IMG/VR virus record: IMGVR_UViG_3300032236_000706
Span: 1-23,303 of that record
Strand: one strand, 5' to 3'
Origin: a virus
Length of the DNA: 23,303 nucleotides
How positions within the stretch are numbered: position 1 is the stretch's first letter; each line of letters opens with the position of its first letter. This document shows, one piece after another, positions 1-7,535 of this stretch. The translations under genes were made by a program, and so were the position numbers. The notes beneath the pieces were generated by a model, which had not been told where the DNA came from, did no database searches, and saw nothing but the letters and a program-made list of their open reading frames with translations.

Positions 1-558
1 GCTTATGCAACAGGATATGACGGAATCCTTCCTACTCTCCTCGGATCATCAAGCGGATTTATCAACAATATCGCTGGCGCCTTCTCGAACACTAACCCTG
101 GAACAGAGTTCCAGACAGTATTCGCTGGTCTCTACAACTCTGTAAAGGCTGATCCAGACGCTATCCTCATCAACGGTTCAGATCGTAAGCAGCTCTCTGA
201 CTCAATCAAGGGTGCAGCTAACGCTAACTACCGTCTCAACATCACCCAGGACGAGACCACAGGAGCAATCCTCGGTTCTGTCGTCGGTGGTATCGTCAAT
301 GAAGTAACTGGCAAGTCAGTGGATCTAATCGTCCACCCTTGGCTCCCACAGGGCGTAGCTCCAGTTATCTCCTGGACACTCCCAATTCCTGACACAGAGG
401 TTTCAGACGTATGGTCTAACTACCTCGTCCAGGACTATATGGGTATCCAGTGGCCTGTAACTCAGTTCGCTTATGAGTTCAGCACCTACTTCCGAGGTAC
501 CTTCTTCTGTCAGGCTCCTGCTTGGAACGGTATCGTTTCAGGTATCACAGCTGCATAG
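1..558 (+). CDS. Major capsid protein, C-terminal part (5' end outside window)
   Basis: The reading frame is open from the first base to TAG at 556-558, giving about 185 residues of the C-terminal half. The product forms the icosahedral shell. It resembles the C-terminal region of HK97-fold capsid proteins of actinobacterial siphoviruses: a segment around ADPDAILINGSDRK, then SVDLIVHPWLPQGVAPVISW, then an aromatic-rich end (YEFSTYFRGTFFCQAPAW). The downstream order of zinc-ribbon protein, head-tail adaptor, tail terminator and tail tube fits this. A strong hairpin terminator follows at once, as expected for a very highly expressed structural gene. The family assignment rests on pattern and gene order, since no search was possible and the N-terminus is missing. 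Confidence 0.8.
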   Translation, partial: AYATGYDGILPTLLGSSSGFINNIAGAFSNTNPGTEFQTVFAGLYNSVKADPDAILINGSDRKQLSDSIKGAANANYRLNITQDETTGAILGSVVGGIVNEVTGKSVDLIVHPWLPQGVAPVISWTLPIPDTEVSDVWSNYLVQDYMGIQWPVTQFAYEFSTYFRGTFFCQAPAWNGIVSGITAA

Positions 559-579
559 TCGAAAACTGAATAAGATAGG

Positions 580-606
580 GGGAGGGAGCTTCGGCTCTCT
601 CCCTTT
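580..606 (+). terminator. Rho-independent terminator after the capsid gene
   Basis: A 10-bp stem (580-589 with 594-603, one G-T wobble) is capped by the very stable cUUCGg tetraloop (590-593) and followed by TTT. It sits 21 bases after the capsid stop and upstream of the next ribosome-binding site. It probably attenuates rather than abolishes read-through, because the next gene has no obvious promoter of its own. Confidence 0.85.
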
Positions 607-623
607 ATCACTTTGGAGGCAAA

Positions 624-944
624 ATGGCACGGTTAGTACCACGCGACGGTTTCGTTAAAGAGACAAACATCAAGAGTCAGTCAGGCGTTCGACGCTACAA
701 AGCTGACAAAGGTGGAATGTATGAAGTCTCAAACCCTAAAGATATTGCAGCTCTCAAGAGCCAGGGTTTCGTAGAAGAAAATCTATCTAGGCACACTCCA
801 GGCGACGCTCAACGCGGGTACACTTGTACCCAATGCGGTTTCGGCTCCTGGTTCAGAAAGTGCTCGCGCTGCGGGCATACCTACGAGTCCGCGCCTCGTA
901 CGGACGGAGAAATAGAGTATGACAACACCAGTAATAACGAATAA
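624..944 (+). CDS. Small zinc-ribbon protein of the head gene cluster
   Basis: 106 residues. The start is set by GGAGG at 615-619, five bases before ATG. The C-terminal third carries a zinc ribbon, C68-x2-C71 and C80-x2-C83, followed by an acidic tail (EIEYDNTSNNE). The N-terminal part is basic and has a small helical segment (NPKDIAALKSQGF) of the kind seen in short proteins between capsid and connector genes. It overlaps the next gene by 26 bases, so the two are probably translationally coupled. The role is unknown. Its position suggests a head accessory or assembly protein, but a nucleic-acid-binding role is equally possible from the zinc ribbon. Confidence 0.8.
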   Translation: MARLVPRDGFVKETNIKSQSGVRRYKADKGGMYEVSNPKDIAALKSQGFVEENLSRHTPGDAQRGYTCTQCGFGSWFRKCSRCGHTYESAPRTDGEIEYDNTSNNE

Positions 945-1809
945 CACTCCGTACTACCAGGACGACGAATATCTAAGCGTAGCTGAGTACAAAAACGCTC
1001 CTACAGCTATCGACTACAACAATCTAGTCGTCGGTGGCACCCAGGCTCAACAGGACGCTGAGCTTCTGACCGTTATCGGTCGCGCTAGCTCCTGGATCAA
1101 CACCCATCTCAACCAGTCGCTGATCGCTCGTAAAGTCACCGAGCAGAAGCGTACGCGTATGACTCCCCAGGGCAATCTCATTATCCGTCCAGAGATTAAC
1201 CCTGTTATCGCCTTTAACTCTTTGAGCTACGGCGCCACACCTACCAATTTAACGGTCGTAAATGACCTCACACCGATCTGGTTCGAGTCGGATAAGGTGA
1301 TCTATCCAATCGCCCAGACGAGCCTCTCATACAGCTCCCAGGGGCCTCTAGCGTTCGGTTTCCCACCTTCTTCTGGCTCTCAGATTTACGTCAATTACAA
1401 CTATACCTGCGGTTATGTCGATACAGTCGGCAGCGGTACAGCTGGATCGACCACAGTTACGGTTACTGACGCGACAGGTATTCTTCCTGGGCAGATCCTT
1501 AACTTCTACGACGGTCAGTACAGCGAGCGCCTCACGGTATCTCCTAGCTACAGTTACGGCTCAACCACTGTCACGGTGACAACACCTTTGCTCTACACCC
1601 ACACCAGCGTTACCTTCTCAGGTATGCCTGGAGCTGTTAAAGAAGCTGCGATCCTGGTGGTCACAGACTTCCTCAAGGTTCGCGGTGATAGCTCTATGAC
1701 TATGGCAGTGACGACTCGACCTACTTCTGGCCCTAGCGTCCAGGACATTATCGGCTCAGATCTTGCTATGGCTAAGGAGCTGCTGCGTCCATTCCGTAAG
1801 GTTCGTTAA
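919..1809 (+). CDS. Head-to-tail adaptor / connector protein
   Basis: 296 residues. The N-terminal half (about 1-110) has a helical region (LTVIGRASSWINTHL) and a RPEINPVIAFNSLSYG segment typical of connector proteins of the gp6/gp15 adaptor type, which sit under the portal. Residues about 168-235 form an inserted beta-rich domain with an internal near-repeat (GSTTVTVTDATG and GSTTVTVTTPLL). The C-terminal segment (GAVKEAAILVVTDFLKVRGD) is the helix expected of this family. It lies between the zinc-ribbon gene and the tail terminator candidate, and its TAA overlaps the next ATG by one base. The inserted repeat makes it longer than the usual connector. Function is inferred from order and fold pattern. 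Confidence 0.7.
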   Translation: MTTPVITNNTPYYQDDEYLSVAEYKNAPTAIDYNNLVVGGTQAQQDAELLTVIGRASSWINTHLNQSLIARKVTEQKRTRMTPQGNLIIRPEINPVIAFNSLSYGATPTNLTVVNDLTPIWFESDKVIYPIAQTSLSYSSQGPLAFGFPPSSGSQIYVNYNYTCGYVDTVGSGTAGSTTVTVTDATGILPGQILNFYDGQYSERLTVSPSYSYGSTTVTVTTPLLYTHTSVTFSGMPGAVKEAAILVVTDFLKVRGDSSMTMAVTTRPTSGPSVQDIIGSDLAMAKELLRPFRKVR

Positions 1810-2297
1810 TGGCAGGTCGCGCGGACGTACGAGCTACGCTCTACAACTATCTCAAGACAGCTGGGATCGAGCAACTTAACCAGGTCTTTACCTCGTTTCC
1901 TAAGCGCATTAACTACCAGGTCGGAGCTAAACCTGGTCAGCTTTCAAGAGCTGCAGCTGTAATCTTTATCCAGAGCGAGCGCGAAAAGCGTATCGCTATC
2001 GGTGGAGCTCATAACGGCTGGAAGCAAGTCGATTACACGGTAGTCCTACAGATCTTTCACCACTCAGTACAAAATAACGCTGAGGACTCTATGGCTGATT
2101 TTGATACACTTATAGACAACATCAAGGCAACGCTGCGAGCAGATCACAGGTTCGGTGATACGACTGGAAATCTGGTGTGGCAGGGTGCTGAGCCTGCGAT
2201 CGACACTCTCTACGGAGAGCCTGTCACGTCAGACAACGGCGCTACTGACACGTTCGCGGAGATCCGCTTTGACGTTACTGAGATGATCCAGGCATAG
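1809..2297 (+). CDS. Tail terminator / tail completion protein candidate
   Basis: 162 residues. The start codon overlaps the previous stop (TAATG). The pattern is a short N-terminal helix (RADVRATLYNYLKTAGI), then beta strands with a central VDYTVVLQIFHHS, a helix (DTLIDNIKATLR) and a final strand ending FAEIRFDVTEMIQA. This matches the tail terminator type of siphovirus protein (lambda gpU-like) that caps the tail tube and joins it to the head. Its place between the adaptor and the tail tube genes supports the call. Alternatives are another head completion protein of the same general fold. Confidence 0.65.
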   Translation: MAGRADVRATLYNYLKTAGIEQLNQVFTSFPKRINYQVGAKPGQLSRAAAVIFIQSEREKRIAIGGAHNGWKQVDYTVVLQIFHHSVQNNAEDSMADFDTLIDNIKATLRADHRFGDTTGNLVWQGAEPAIDTLYGEPVTSDNGATDTFAEIRFDVTEMIQA

Positions 2298-2304
2298 GAG
2301 AATA

Positions 2305-2511
2305 ATGGCAAGCTACACCTACACAGGCGACGCGGTTCGTGAGTTCCCTACGCTTGTACTGACAGTAAATCCAGGCGACACGTTCGACGCTCCAGCTGAC
2401 TTTACTGCAGCTGACGTAGTACCAGCTTCAGGCAAGAAGGCAGCACCAGTAACACCAGCAGTAGACCCAATAACACCGTCAGCCTCGTCTGACTCAACAG
2501 CAGGAGCGTGA
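2305..2511 (+). CDS. Small structural protein with Ala/Pro/Ser-rich tail
   Basis: 68 residues, preceded by AGGAG at 2297-2301. The N-terminus (YTYTGDAVREFPTLVLTVNPGDTF) looks like a small beta-barrel of the kind that recurs in short head or tail genes of actinophages. The last 30 residues are low-complexity Ala, Pro, Ser and Thr, which is typical of an exposed flexible tail. It lies directly before the tail tube gene, whose GTG begins five bases after this stop. A virion decoration or connector accessory role is plausible, but nothing in the sequence fixes it. Confidence 0.65.
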   Translation: MASYTYTGDAVREFPTLVLTVNPGDTFDAPADFTAADVVPASGKKAAPVTPAVDPITPSASSDSTAGA

Positions 2512-2515
2512 ATAA

Positions 2516-3496
2516 GTGTCAGTACAAAATACCCACCGTTCGTACGTCGGCATAGCCAAAGAGACAACTAAGGGAACTCCAGTCGCACCGACGACGTTTA
2601 TCCCTGTTCTAGCTACAAGCCTCAAGCCTATGGACAAGTACGGCCCACTCTATGATGAAGGCCTACGCGGATCACTCGTTAAGAATTACAACTATATCCA
2701 GGGTCGCGGTAACTCTACTTTTGACTTTGGTGGAGCTGCTTTTGCTGACACAATCGGGTTCCCAATCGCAGGTGTTCTCGGAGAAGATACCCTCACAGGT
2801 TCTGGCGCTCCATACACCCACACAATTTCGCTCAAAAACACCACAGCTACAGCGTCGGACGCACAGCCAGCTGCTTACACACTGACCGACTTCTATGCAG
2901 CTAACGTACGCGCTTACGCTGGTATCCAGTTCCACGATTTCTCACTGAAGTTCACCTCAGAAGGTCTCCTCGAGTACGACGCAAAGGGAACAGGCTGGCT
3001 CTCAACTACAGCTTCAACCCCTAGCCCTAGCTTCTCAACAATCTTGCCTACACCAGTCTGGTACGGCACAGTTTCAGTAGCTGGTTCAACAGTCTCAAAC
3101 GCTGTCACTGGAAACCTCGATATGAAGCGTCCAGTCACACCTATCTTTGGTATCGGCAATACTCAAAACCCTTACCAGGTATTCGTAGGAGCTCTTGAAG
3201 TTACAGGCAAGGTCACTTTCCTTATGGAAGCTGATACACAGCTCACTAACTACCTCACAAACACTCAGCCAGCTTTGGTCTTTAACTGGGCTCAAGGCAC
3301 AGGCGCTGCAGCTACTCAGATCCAGGCAACTCTTACAAAGGGTGCTTACACTGCAGCTGCTATCGAGCGTTCTAAGGAATATGTCGAAATCACAGTAGAC
3401 ATTAACGCTCAAGGTAATCTCACAGACTCAGGTACCGTCGGATACTCCCCTATCAAGTGGGTTATCCAAAACGCTAAGTCCACTTCTTACCTATAA
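2516..3496 (+). CDS. Major tail (tube) protein
   Basis: 326 residues starting with GTG at 2516. AGGAG at 2502-2506 gives normal spacing and no in-frame ATG lies nearby. The protein begins SVQNTHRSYVGIAKETTKGTPVAPT, the usual opening of actinophage tail tube subunits. It continues with a beta-rich body and ends with a strand-rich tail (VEITVDINAQGNLTDSGTVGYSP). It would polymerise into the tail tube around the tape measure protein. Length, the position just before the chaperone genes, and the strong hairpin that follows all fit an abundant tube subunit. It contains a small Ig-like stretch near residues 170-200 (VSVAGSTVSNAVTGN). Confidence 0.8.
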   Translation: MSVQNTHRSYVGIAKETTKGTPVAPTTFIPVLATSLKPMDKYGPLYDEGLRGSLVKNYNYIQGRGNSTFDFGGAAFADTIGFPIAGVLGEDTLTGSGAPYTHTISLKNTTATASDAQPAAYTLTDFYAANVRAYAGIQFHDFSLKFTSEGLLEYDAKGTGWLSTTASTPSPSFSTILPTPVWYGTVSVAGSTVSNAVTGNLDMKRPVTPIFGIGNTQNPYQVFVGALEVTGKVTFLMEADTQLTNYLTNTQPALVFNWAQGTGAAATQIQATLTKGAYTAAAIERSKEYVEITVDINAQGNLTDSGTVGYSPIKWVIQNAKSTSYL

Positions 3497-3507
3497 ACCC
3501 TGGTATC

Positions 3508-3564
3508 GAGTAGGGGGATCACGGCTGATTTGCCTCGCCGTTGATTCCCCTACTCGGCTTTTAT
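3508..3564 (+). terminator. Long hairpin terminator after the tail tube gene
   Basis: The outer arms GAGTAGGGG (3508-3516) and CCCCTACTC (3547-3555) pair perfectly. They continue inward through GATCACGGC and GCCGTTGAT with only small mismatches, leaving a loop of about 11 bases. CGGCTTTTAT follows. This is the second strong hairpin directly behind a very abundant virion protein gene in this window. The downstream gene has its own Shine-Dalgarno but no convincing promoter, so partial read-through is likely. Confidence 0.8.
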
Positions 3565-3598
3565 GCCCTAAGATAAGCGCAACCTATTAGGAGGCAAA

Positions 3599-3955
3599 AT
3601 GGCAAGCACAAAGATCACGCTCCCATCTGGAGCTACAGTTACTATTAAAGATCCATCTGGTCTACGCGTTAAAGATCGTAACCGTGTTATCAAGGCTGGC
3701 GACGGACTCACAGGCGAAATTGCTAAAGGTCTAGCGTTTAGCGAAGCTCTAATCGCCACAATCGTCGAGGACTGGTCTTTTGACCTCTTGATCCCTTCAG
3801 TTAAGTCAGATTCTCTTGAAGAGCTCGAGATCGCTGACTACGACGCTTTGGTTAAAGCTTCTGAAGATATTAGCTCGATCCTCTTCCCTACTCTTGCTAA
3901 AAATGAAAAGAATGAGGCCGACCCAAAAGCGACTACAGAAAGCTCCAGCGTCTAA
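3599..3955 (+). CDS. Tail assembly chaperone, short form
   Basis: 118 residues. AGGAGG at 3589-3594 sets the ATG. This is the short product of the two-part tail chaperone locus (lambda gpG equivalent) that binds the tape measure protein during tail assembly. The pattern is an N-terminal small beta region (TKITLPSGATVTIKDPSGLRV) and a helical C-terminal half ending in an acidic and serine-rich tail. The gene sits between the tail tube and tape measure genes, the standard place. A -1 frameshift near the end produces the longer form, listed separately. Confidence 0.85.
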   Translation: MASTKITLPSGATVTIKDPSGLRVKDRNRVIKAGDGLTGEIAKGLAFSEALIATIVEDWSFDLLIPSVKSDSLEELEIADYDALVKASEDISSILFPTLAKNEKNEADPKATTESSSV

Positions 3956-4158
3956 AAACAGCGCTTCTGGGCTTTCAACGCCACCCAGATCTGGATTACC
4001 CAGACGAGGAGTGGGCTTATTTTAAGTTCGCTGAACGGTTCGGCTGGACACCTAGCCAGGTAGACGATTTACCAGCTGCAAAGGCTGACTGGCTACTGGC
4101 GATCGCTGATACCCTAGACGAGGTAAGAAATGAGCAGATCGAGAAAGCGAGACAGTGA
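3599..4158 (+). CDS. Tail assembly chaperone, -1 frameshifted long form
   Basis: Ribosomes slipping back one base at C CCA AAA (3922-3928) continue in the other frame from 3928 to TGA at 4156-4158, giving a protein of about 186 residues. The extension contains LDYPDEEWAYFKFAERFGW and a final helix (LLAIADTLDEVRNEQIEKARQ), which read as genuine protein and resemble the second tail chaperone of actinophages (lambda gpGT equivalent). The extension frame has a stop at 3904-3906, so the shift must occur after that point. The zero frame stops at 3953-3955, so the window for slippage is narrow. CCCAAAA is the only XXXYYYZ heptamer I see in it. Confidence 0.85.
3922..3928 (+). promoter_or_regulatory. 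Programmed -1 ribosomal frameshift site (C CCA AAA)
   Basis: The heptamer fits XXXYYYZ in the correct phase. The zero-frame codons CCA (Pro) and AAA (Lys) re-pair as CCC and AAA after the slip. It lies 25 bases before the zero-frame stop, in the part of the chaperone gene where both frames are open. I did not identify a convincing downstream pseudoknot by eye. Confidence 0.8.
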
Positions 4159-4619
4159 GCGATAACTTTCCTGAGTTTCAGGCTGGTATGCAGCGGTGGC
4201 TCGGTCGTTTCGATCAAGCTGCTACTGCAGCTATGGGCTTGATAGCTCGCCAGGTTTATATCAACGCAAAGAAAAATGCTGACTCAGCTTCTAATCCACC
4301 AGTGCGGGTTACTTCTCGTAATGGTAATCAGTATTACCGATACAACCCGCATATCTCTCCAGGCGACGGTCGAGGCCCTAACAGAGGTACAGGAAACCTT
4401 CTTACTTCTATGACATACAGCTCAAGTCGTAAAGGTTTCGGTAGTTATACAGCTGAAGTCGGAGCTGGTGCTGTTTATGCTCGACAGCTTGAATTAGGCG
4501 GTGGCAGATGGCCTAGTGGGGTAAAATACCCATATATGGAGCCTGCGCTCACTGGACTGGTCACGTCAGGGCAGATCAGTCAGATTCTGGCGTATTCGTT
4601 TAGACCTTTGGGGGGATAG
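4155..4619 (+). CDS. HK97 gp10-like tail completion / minor virion protein
   Basis: 154 residues. GTG at 4155 overlaps the TGA of the frameshifted chaperone (GTGA), so translation is coupled. The sequence has the pattern of the HK97 gp10 family: an amphipathic helix (FDQAATAAMGLIARQVYINAKKNA), a central GTGNLLTSMTYSS, and a C-terminal ARQLELGGGRWPSGVKYPYMEPAL, where ELGG followed by a proline-rich PYMEPAL is characteristic. Members normally act at the head-tail junction and are encoded before the tail tube gene. Here the gene lies between the chaperones and the tape measure, which is unusual. An alternative is a tail-tube-associated protein that shares this fold. Confidence 0.65.
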   Translation: MSDNFPEFQAGMQRWLGRFDQAATAAMGLIARQVYINAKKNADSASNPPVRVTSRNGNQYYRYNPHISPGDGRGPNRGTGNLLTSMTYSSSRKGFGSYTAEVGAGAVYARQLELGGGRWPSGVKYPYMEPALTGLVTSGQISQILAYSFRPLGG

Positions 4620-4622
4620 CAA

Positions 4623-7535
4623 ATGGCAGGCGAGATTCCTCCACTAAATATCACCGTCAATCTTGAAACCTCTGGCGTACAAACTGGCGTCAATCAAGCT
4701 ACAGCCAGTATCAAAAATATCTCAGCTGCAGCTGAAGGAGCTAGTGGAAAGTTCACTGGGCTCAAGACCGTTATGCTCGGTACCTTTGCCAGCTCAGCTA
4801 TCCAAAAAGGTTTATCGGATTTCGAGGGCTTTCTTAAAGAGTCAGTAAAAGCAGCTGAAGAAGCTCAAGTCACAGTAGCTGCTCTCGGTACGGCTATGAA
4901 TAACGCGAAGGTCAATACCGACGCTAACCGTGAAGCCATTATGAAGTCCACCGAGGCTATGGGTAATCTCGGGTTCAAGGCTAACGACACACGAGCTGCC
5001 TTTACAAAGATGATTACGGCGACTGGATCAGTCACTGAGTCCCAGCGCTTAATGGGCGTAGCTGCCGATTATGCTCGCCTCAAGCACGAAGATTTAGCTA
5101 CAGCTGCAGCTACTCTCACACGCGGTACGACTGGCGCTATGCGAGCTTTTCGTGAGTTCGGTATTACCCTAGACACTCATATTCCTAAAAATGAAGCTAT
5201 CGCCAAAGCCTTTGACCAATTAAACGGAAAAATCGGCGGTCAAGCTGCAGCGTACGCTCAAACTTACGCTGGCAAAATGCAGGTTATCGGTGTTCAGACT
5301 GAGGATCTTAAAGAAAAGATCGGAAACCTTCTTCTCCCAATTTTGACAAAGCTCGAGAGCTGGTTTATCGGAGCTATGAAGTGGCTTAGTGAGCATAAAG
5401 CAGCTATGGAGGCTATAGCTTTCGTAGTGGGTACTGTTCTCACTGCAGTCGTAGTCAATTTAACTAAGCAGCTTTATGCTCAAGCTGCAGCGTGGCTGGC
5501 TGCTAATGCAGAAATCGTATTAGTTATTGCAGCTGTGGCTCTTGTAGCTGCAGGTTTCCTCTACCTTTGGAACCATTTTGAGGTCGTTCGTAAAGGTATT
5601 GTCGGTGGCCTTCAGCTAATCGTTCACGGTGTTGCCTTTGTTATTCGAGCTCTTGGAGAGTGGGCTAAGTTTCTTGAAAATACAGTGCTTCTGCAAGTAA
5701 AACTATTACTTGAAGCGTTATCTCACTTACCTAAAGTAGGTAAATACGCCAAAGAAGCTTTAGATCTATTTAAGGCTGTCCCTGAAGATTTAGGTAAAGC
5801 TGCTGACAGCGTAGATCACTTTGCAGACAAAATGGAAAATCTATCTAATAAAAAGATTGACATTAAGTTCCCTAACATTAAAGACGCGTTAGCCACAGCT
5901 GGCGGTCAAAGTTCAGGCGATTCTGTAGATATTACTGGCCTTGTCCCAGGTGGCAATATCGACAAGGGAGCTGCTAAAGCTGCAGCTGCAGCTAAGAAAC
6001 AAGCTGACGCGCTAGCTAAAGCTCAGACTGAAATGACAAAACTCCAGACTGATTATCAAACAGTTCTTCAAGATCGCCAGGACAAGATGGACGCTGCGTT
6101 AGCTACAAAACAAGACGCTGACGCTAAAGCCTATGACGCTTATTACTCAAAGATAGCTGACCTACAATCTAAACACGACGACGCTATGCAGGCAGCTCAG
6201 GACAATTTTGACACAGCTACGGCTAACGCTCACCAGGCTTACACCGACAAGATGACTCAGATCGACGCCGACTTCCAGCAGAAGCAGGACGATCTTCTCG
6301 CAGCTCATAATGACAAGATCGCTTCGCTTCAGCAAGCAGCTGCAGATAAAGCAGTCCAGCTTCAACAGGCTGCAGCTGATAAGCAGCAAGCTATCGTTCA
6401 GCAGTCGATCGACCTTCTCACTAGCTCCTGGGAAAGCGCCACAAAGATCGACGTCGGCAAGCTCTTCACCAGCTCTGGCTCAACAGCTGAGGGCCTTAAA
6501 TCTTCTCTTCAAGAGCAGCTCGACGCTGTTCTCAAGCTACAAAAAGACGCTGGACAGCTTGCAGCTGCAGGTTATACCCAGACCTTTATCCAGGAAGTCC
6601 TGGCTCAAGGCCCACAGGTGGGCGACCAGATGGCTCAGTCCGTCCTCAATGCCACACCTGAAACAGCTGCTCAGATCAAGTCTCTTTACGGTCAGATCCA
6701 AAACGTTTCTCAAAATGGCTTGGATTCACTAGCTACTCAAATGAACAGCGGTGCTCAGCTCGCTACTCAGAAGCTAATGGATCAGTACGCTCAGGTCGGC
6801 GTTACTCTTCAGCAGCAAATGACGGATAACGCGAAAACTCTTCAAGATTCGATCGCTAAGGAAAACGACACTTACGCTAAAGCCTTGGACGCAGCCACAG
6901 ACGCTCACACAAAGGCTGCAGCTGCAGCTCAGGATACGCTCGATAAAGCGCTTGCCAAAGCTCAAGACAATCTCACTAAGGCTCAAGACGCAGCTAATAA
7001 AGCGCTCGCTGACGGTACAGCAGCTGCTCAAGCTACTTTGACTTCTGCTTTGACTTCTGCTCAAGACGCTTACGATAAGTCAATCAAGGCAATTTCGGAC
7101 AGCACTGATAAACAGCTTACGGCTCTTATGGCAAAAATTGACGCTACAGCTGCAAAGATCCAGAGTCTCGGTGGCACGGTTTCAGGTATCGGCGCTGACT
7201 TTGCAAGTAACGGTTCGGCTGCTCTCGCTCAAGGCAACGCCACTGCAAGCGCAGCTGATATAGCTGCTATGAACGCTTATGCTCTTGCTCACGGACTACC
7301 TCTTATCGGCGCTACTGGCACTTCTAGCGCAGCTGATTTAGCGTATGCAGGATCTCTCAATTCAGGGACTTATACTGACCAGTCTGGTACTTCTACTTCA
7401 TATAATGCTGCTATGGCTGCTGCTATGAAACCTGTTTATGTAAATGTGACAAATAACGTCACAGGATCTCCCGATCCTCAAGCTACGGCTGCCTCAATAG
7501 TAAGCGCTACTAAGTTCGGAATGGCCTCCCTATGA
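4623..7535 (+). CDS. Tape measure protein
   Basis: 970 residues, the longest gene in the window, preceded by GGGGGGATAGCAA. It fills the tail tube, sets its length and helps DNA entry. Residues about 1-250 are helical (KAAEEAQVTVAALGTAM). Residues about 260-345 hold hydrophobic membrane-like segments (AIAFVVGTVLTAVVV, EIVLVIAAVALVAAGFLYLW, IVHGVAFVIRAL). Two long Ala/Gln/Asp/Lys coiled-coil regions lie at about 460-592 and 720-843, the second with an approximate AQDxLxKA periodicity. The end is Ala/Gly-rich. With about 0.15 nm per residue, a rule known for tape measures, a tail of roughly 145 nm is expected. The TGA overlaps the next ATG. Confidence 0.9.
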   Translation: MAGEIPPLNITVNLETSGVQTGVNQATASIKNISAAAEGASGKFTGLKTVMLGTFASSAIQKGLSDFEGFLKESVKAAEEAQVTVAALGTAMNNAKVNTDANREAIMKSTEAMGNLGFKANDTRAAFTKMITATGSVTESQRLMGVAADYARLKHEDLATAAATLTRGTTGAMRAFREFGITLDTHIPKNEAIAKAFDQLNGKIGGQAAAYAQTYAGKMQVIGVQTEDLKEKIGNLLLPILTKLESWFIGAMKWLSEHKAAMEAIAFVVGTVLTAVVVNLTKQLYAQAAAWLAANAEIVLVIAAVALVAAGFLYLWNHFEVVRKGIVGGLQLIVHGVAFVIRALGEWAKFLENTVLLQVKLLLEALSHLPKVGKYAKEALDLFKAVPEDLGKAADSVDHFADKMENLSNKKIDIKFPNIKDALATAGGQSSGDSVDITGLVPGGNIDKGAAKAAAAAKKQADALAKAQTEMTKLQTDYQTVLQDRQDKMDAALATKQDADAKAYDAYYSKIADLQSKHDDAMQAAQDNFDTATANAHQAYTDKMTQIDADFQQKQDDLLAAHNDKIASLQQAAADKAVQLQQAAADKQQAIVQQSIDLLTSSWESATKIDVGKLFTSSGSTAEGLKSSLQEQLDAVLKLQKDAGQLAAAGYTQTFIQEVLAQGPQVGDQMAQSVLNATPETAAQIKSLYGQIQNVSQNGLDSLATQMNSGAQLATQKLMDQYAQVGVTLQQQMTDNAKTLQDSIAKENDTYAKALDAATDAHTKAAAAAQDTLDKALAKAQDNLTKAQDAANKALADGTAAAQATLTSALTSAQDAYDKSIKAISDSTDKQLTALMAKIDATAAKIQSLGGTVSGIGADFASNGSAALAQGNATASAADIAAMNAYALAHGLPLIGATGTSSAADLAYAGSLNSGTYTDQSGTSTSYNAAMAAAMKPVYVNVTNNVTGSPDPQATAASIVSATKFGMASL

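Noticed and set aside
6774-7064. Reverse-strand Ser/Cys/Leu-rich frame inside the tape measure
   Set aside because: It is a by-product of the Ala/Gln/Lys codon pattern on the forward strand and has no start signals.
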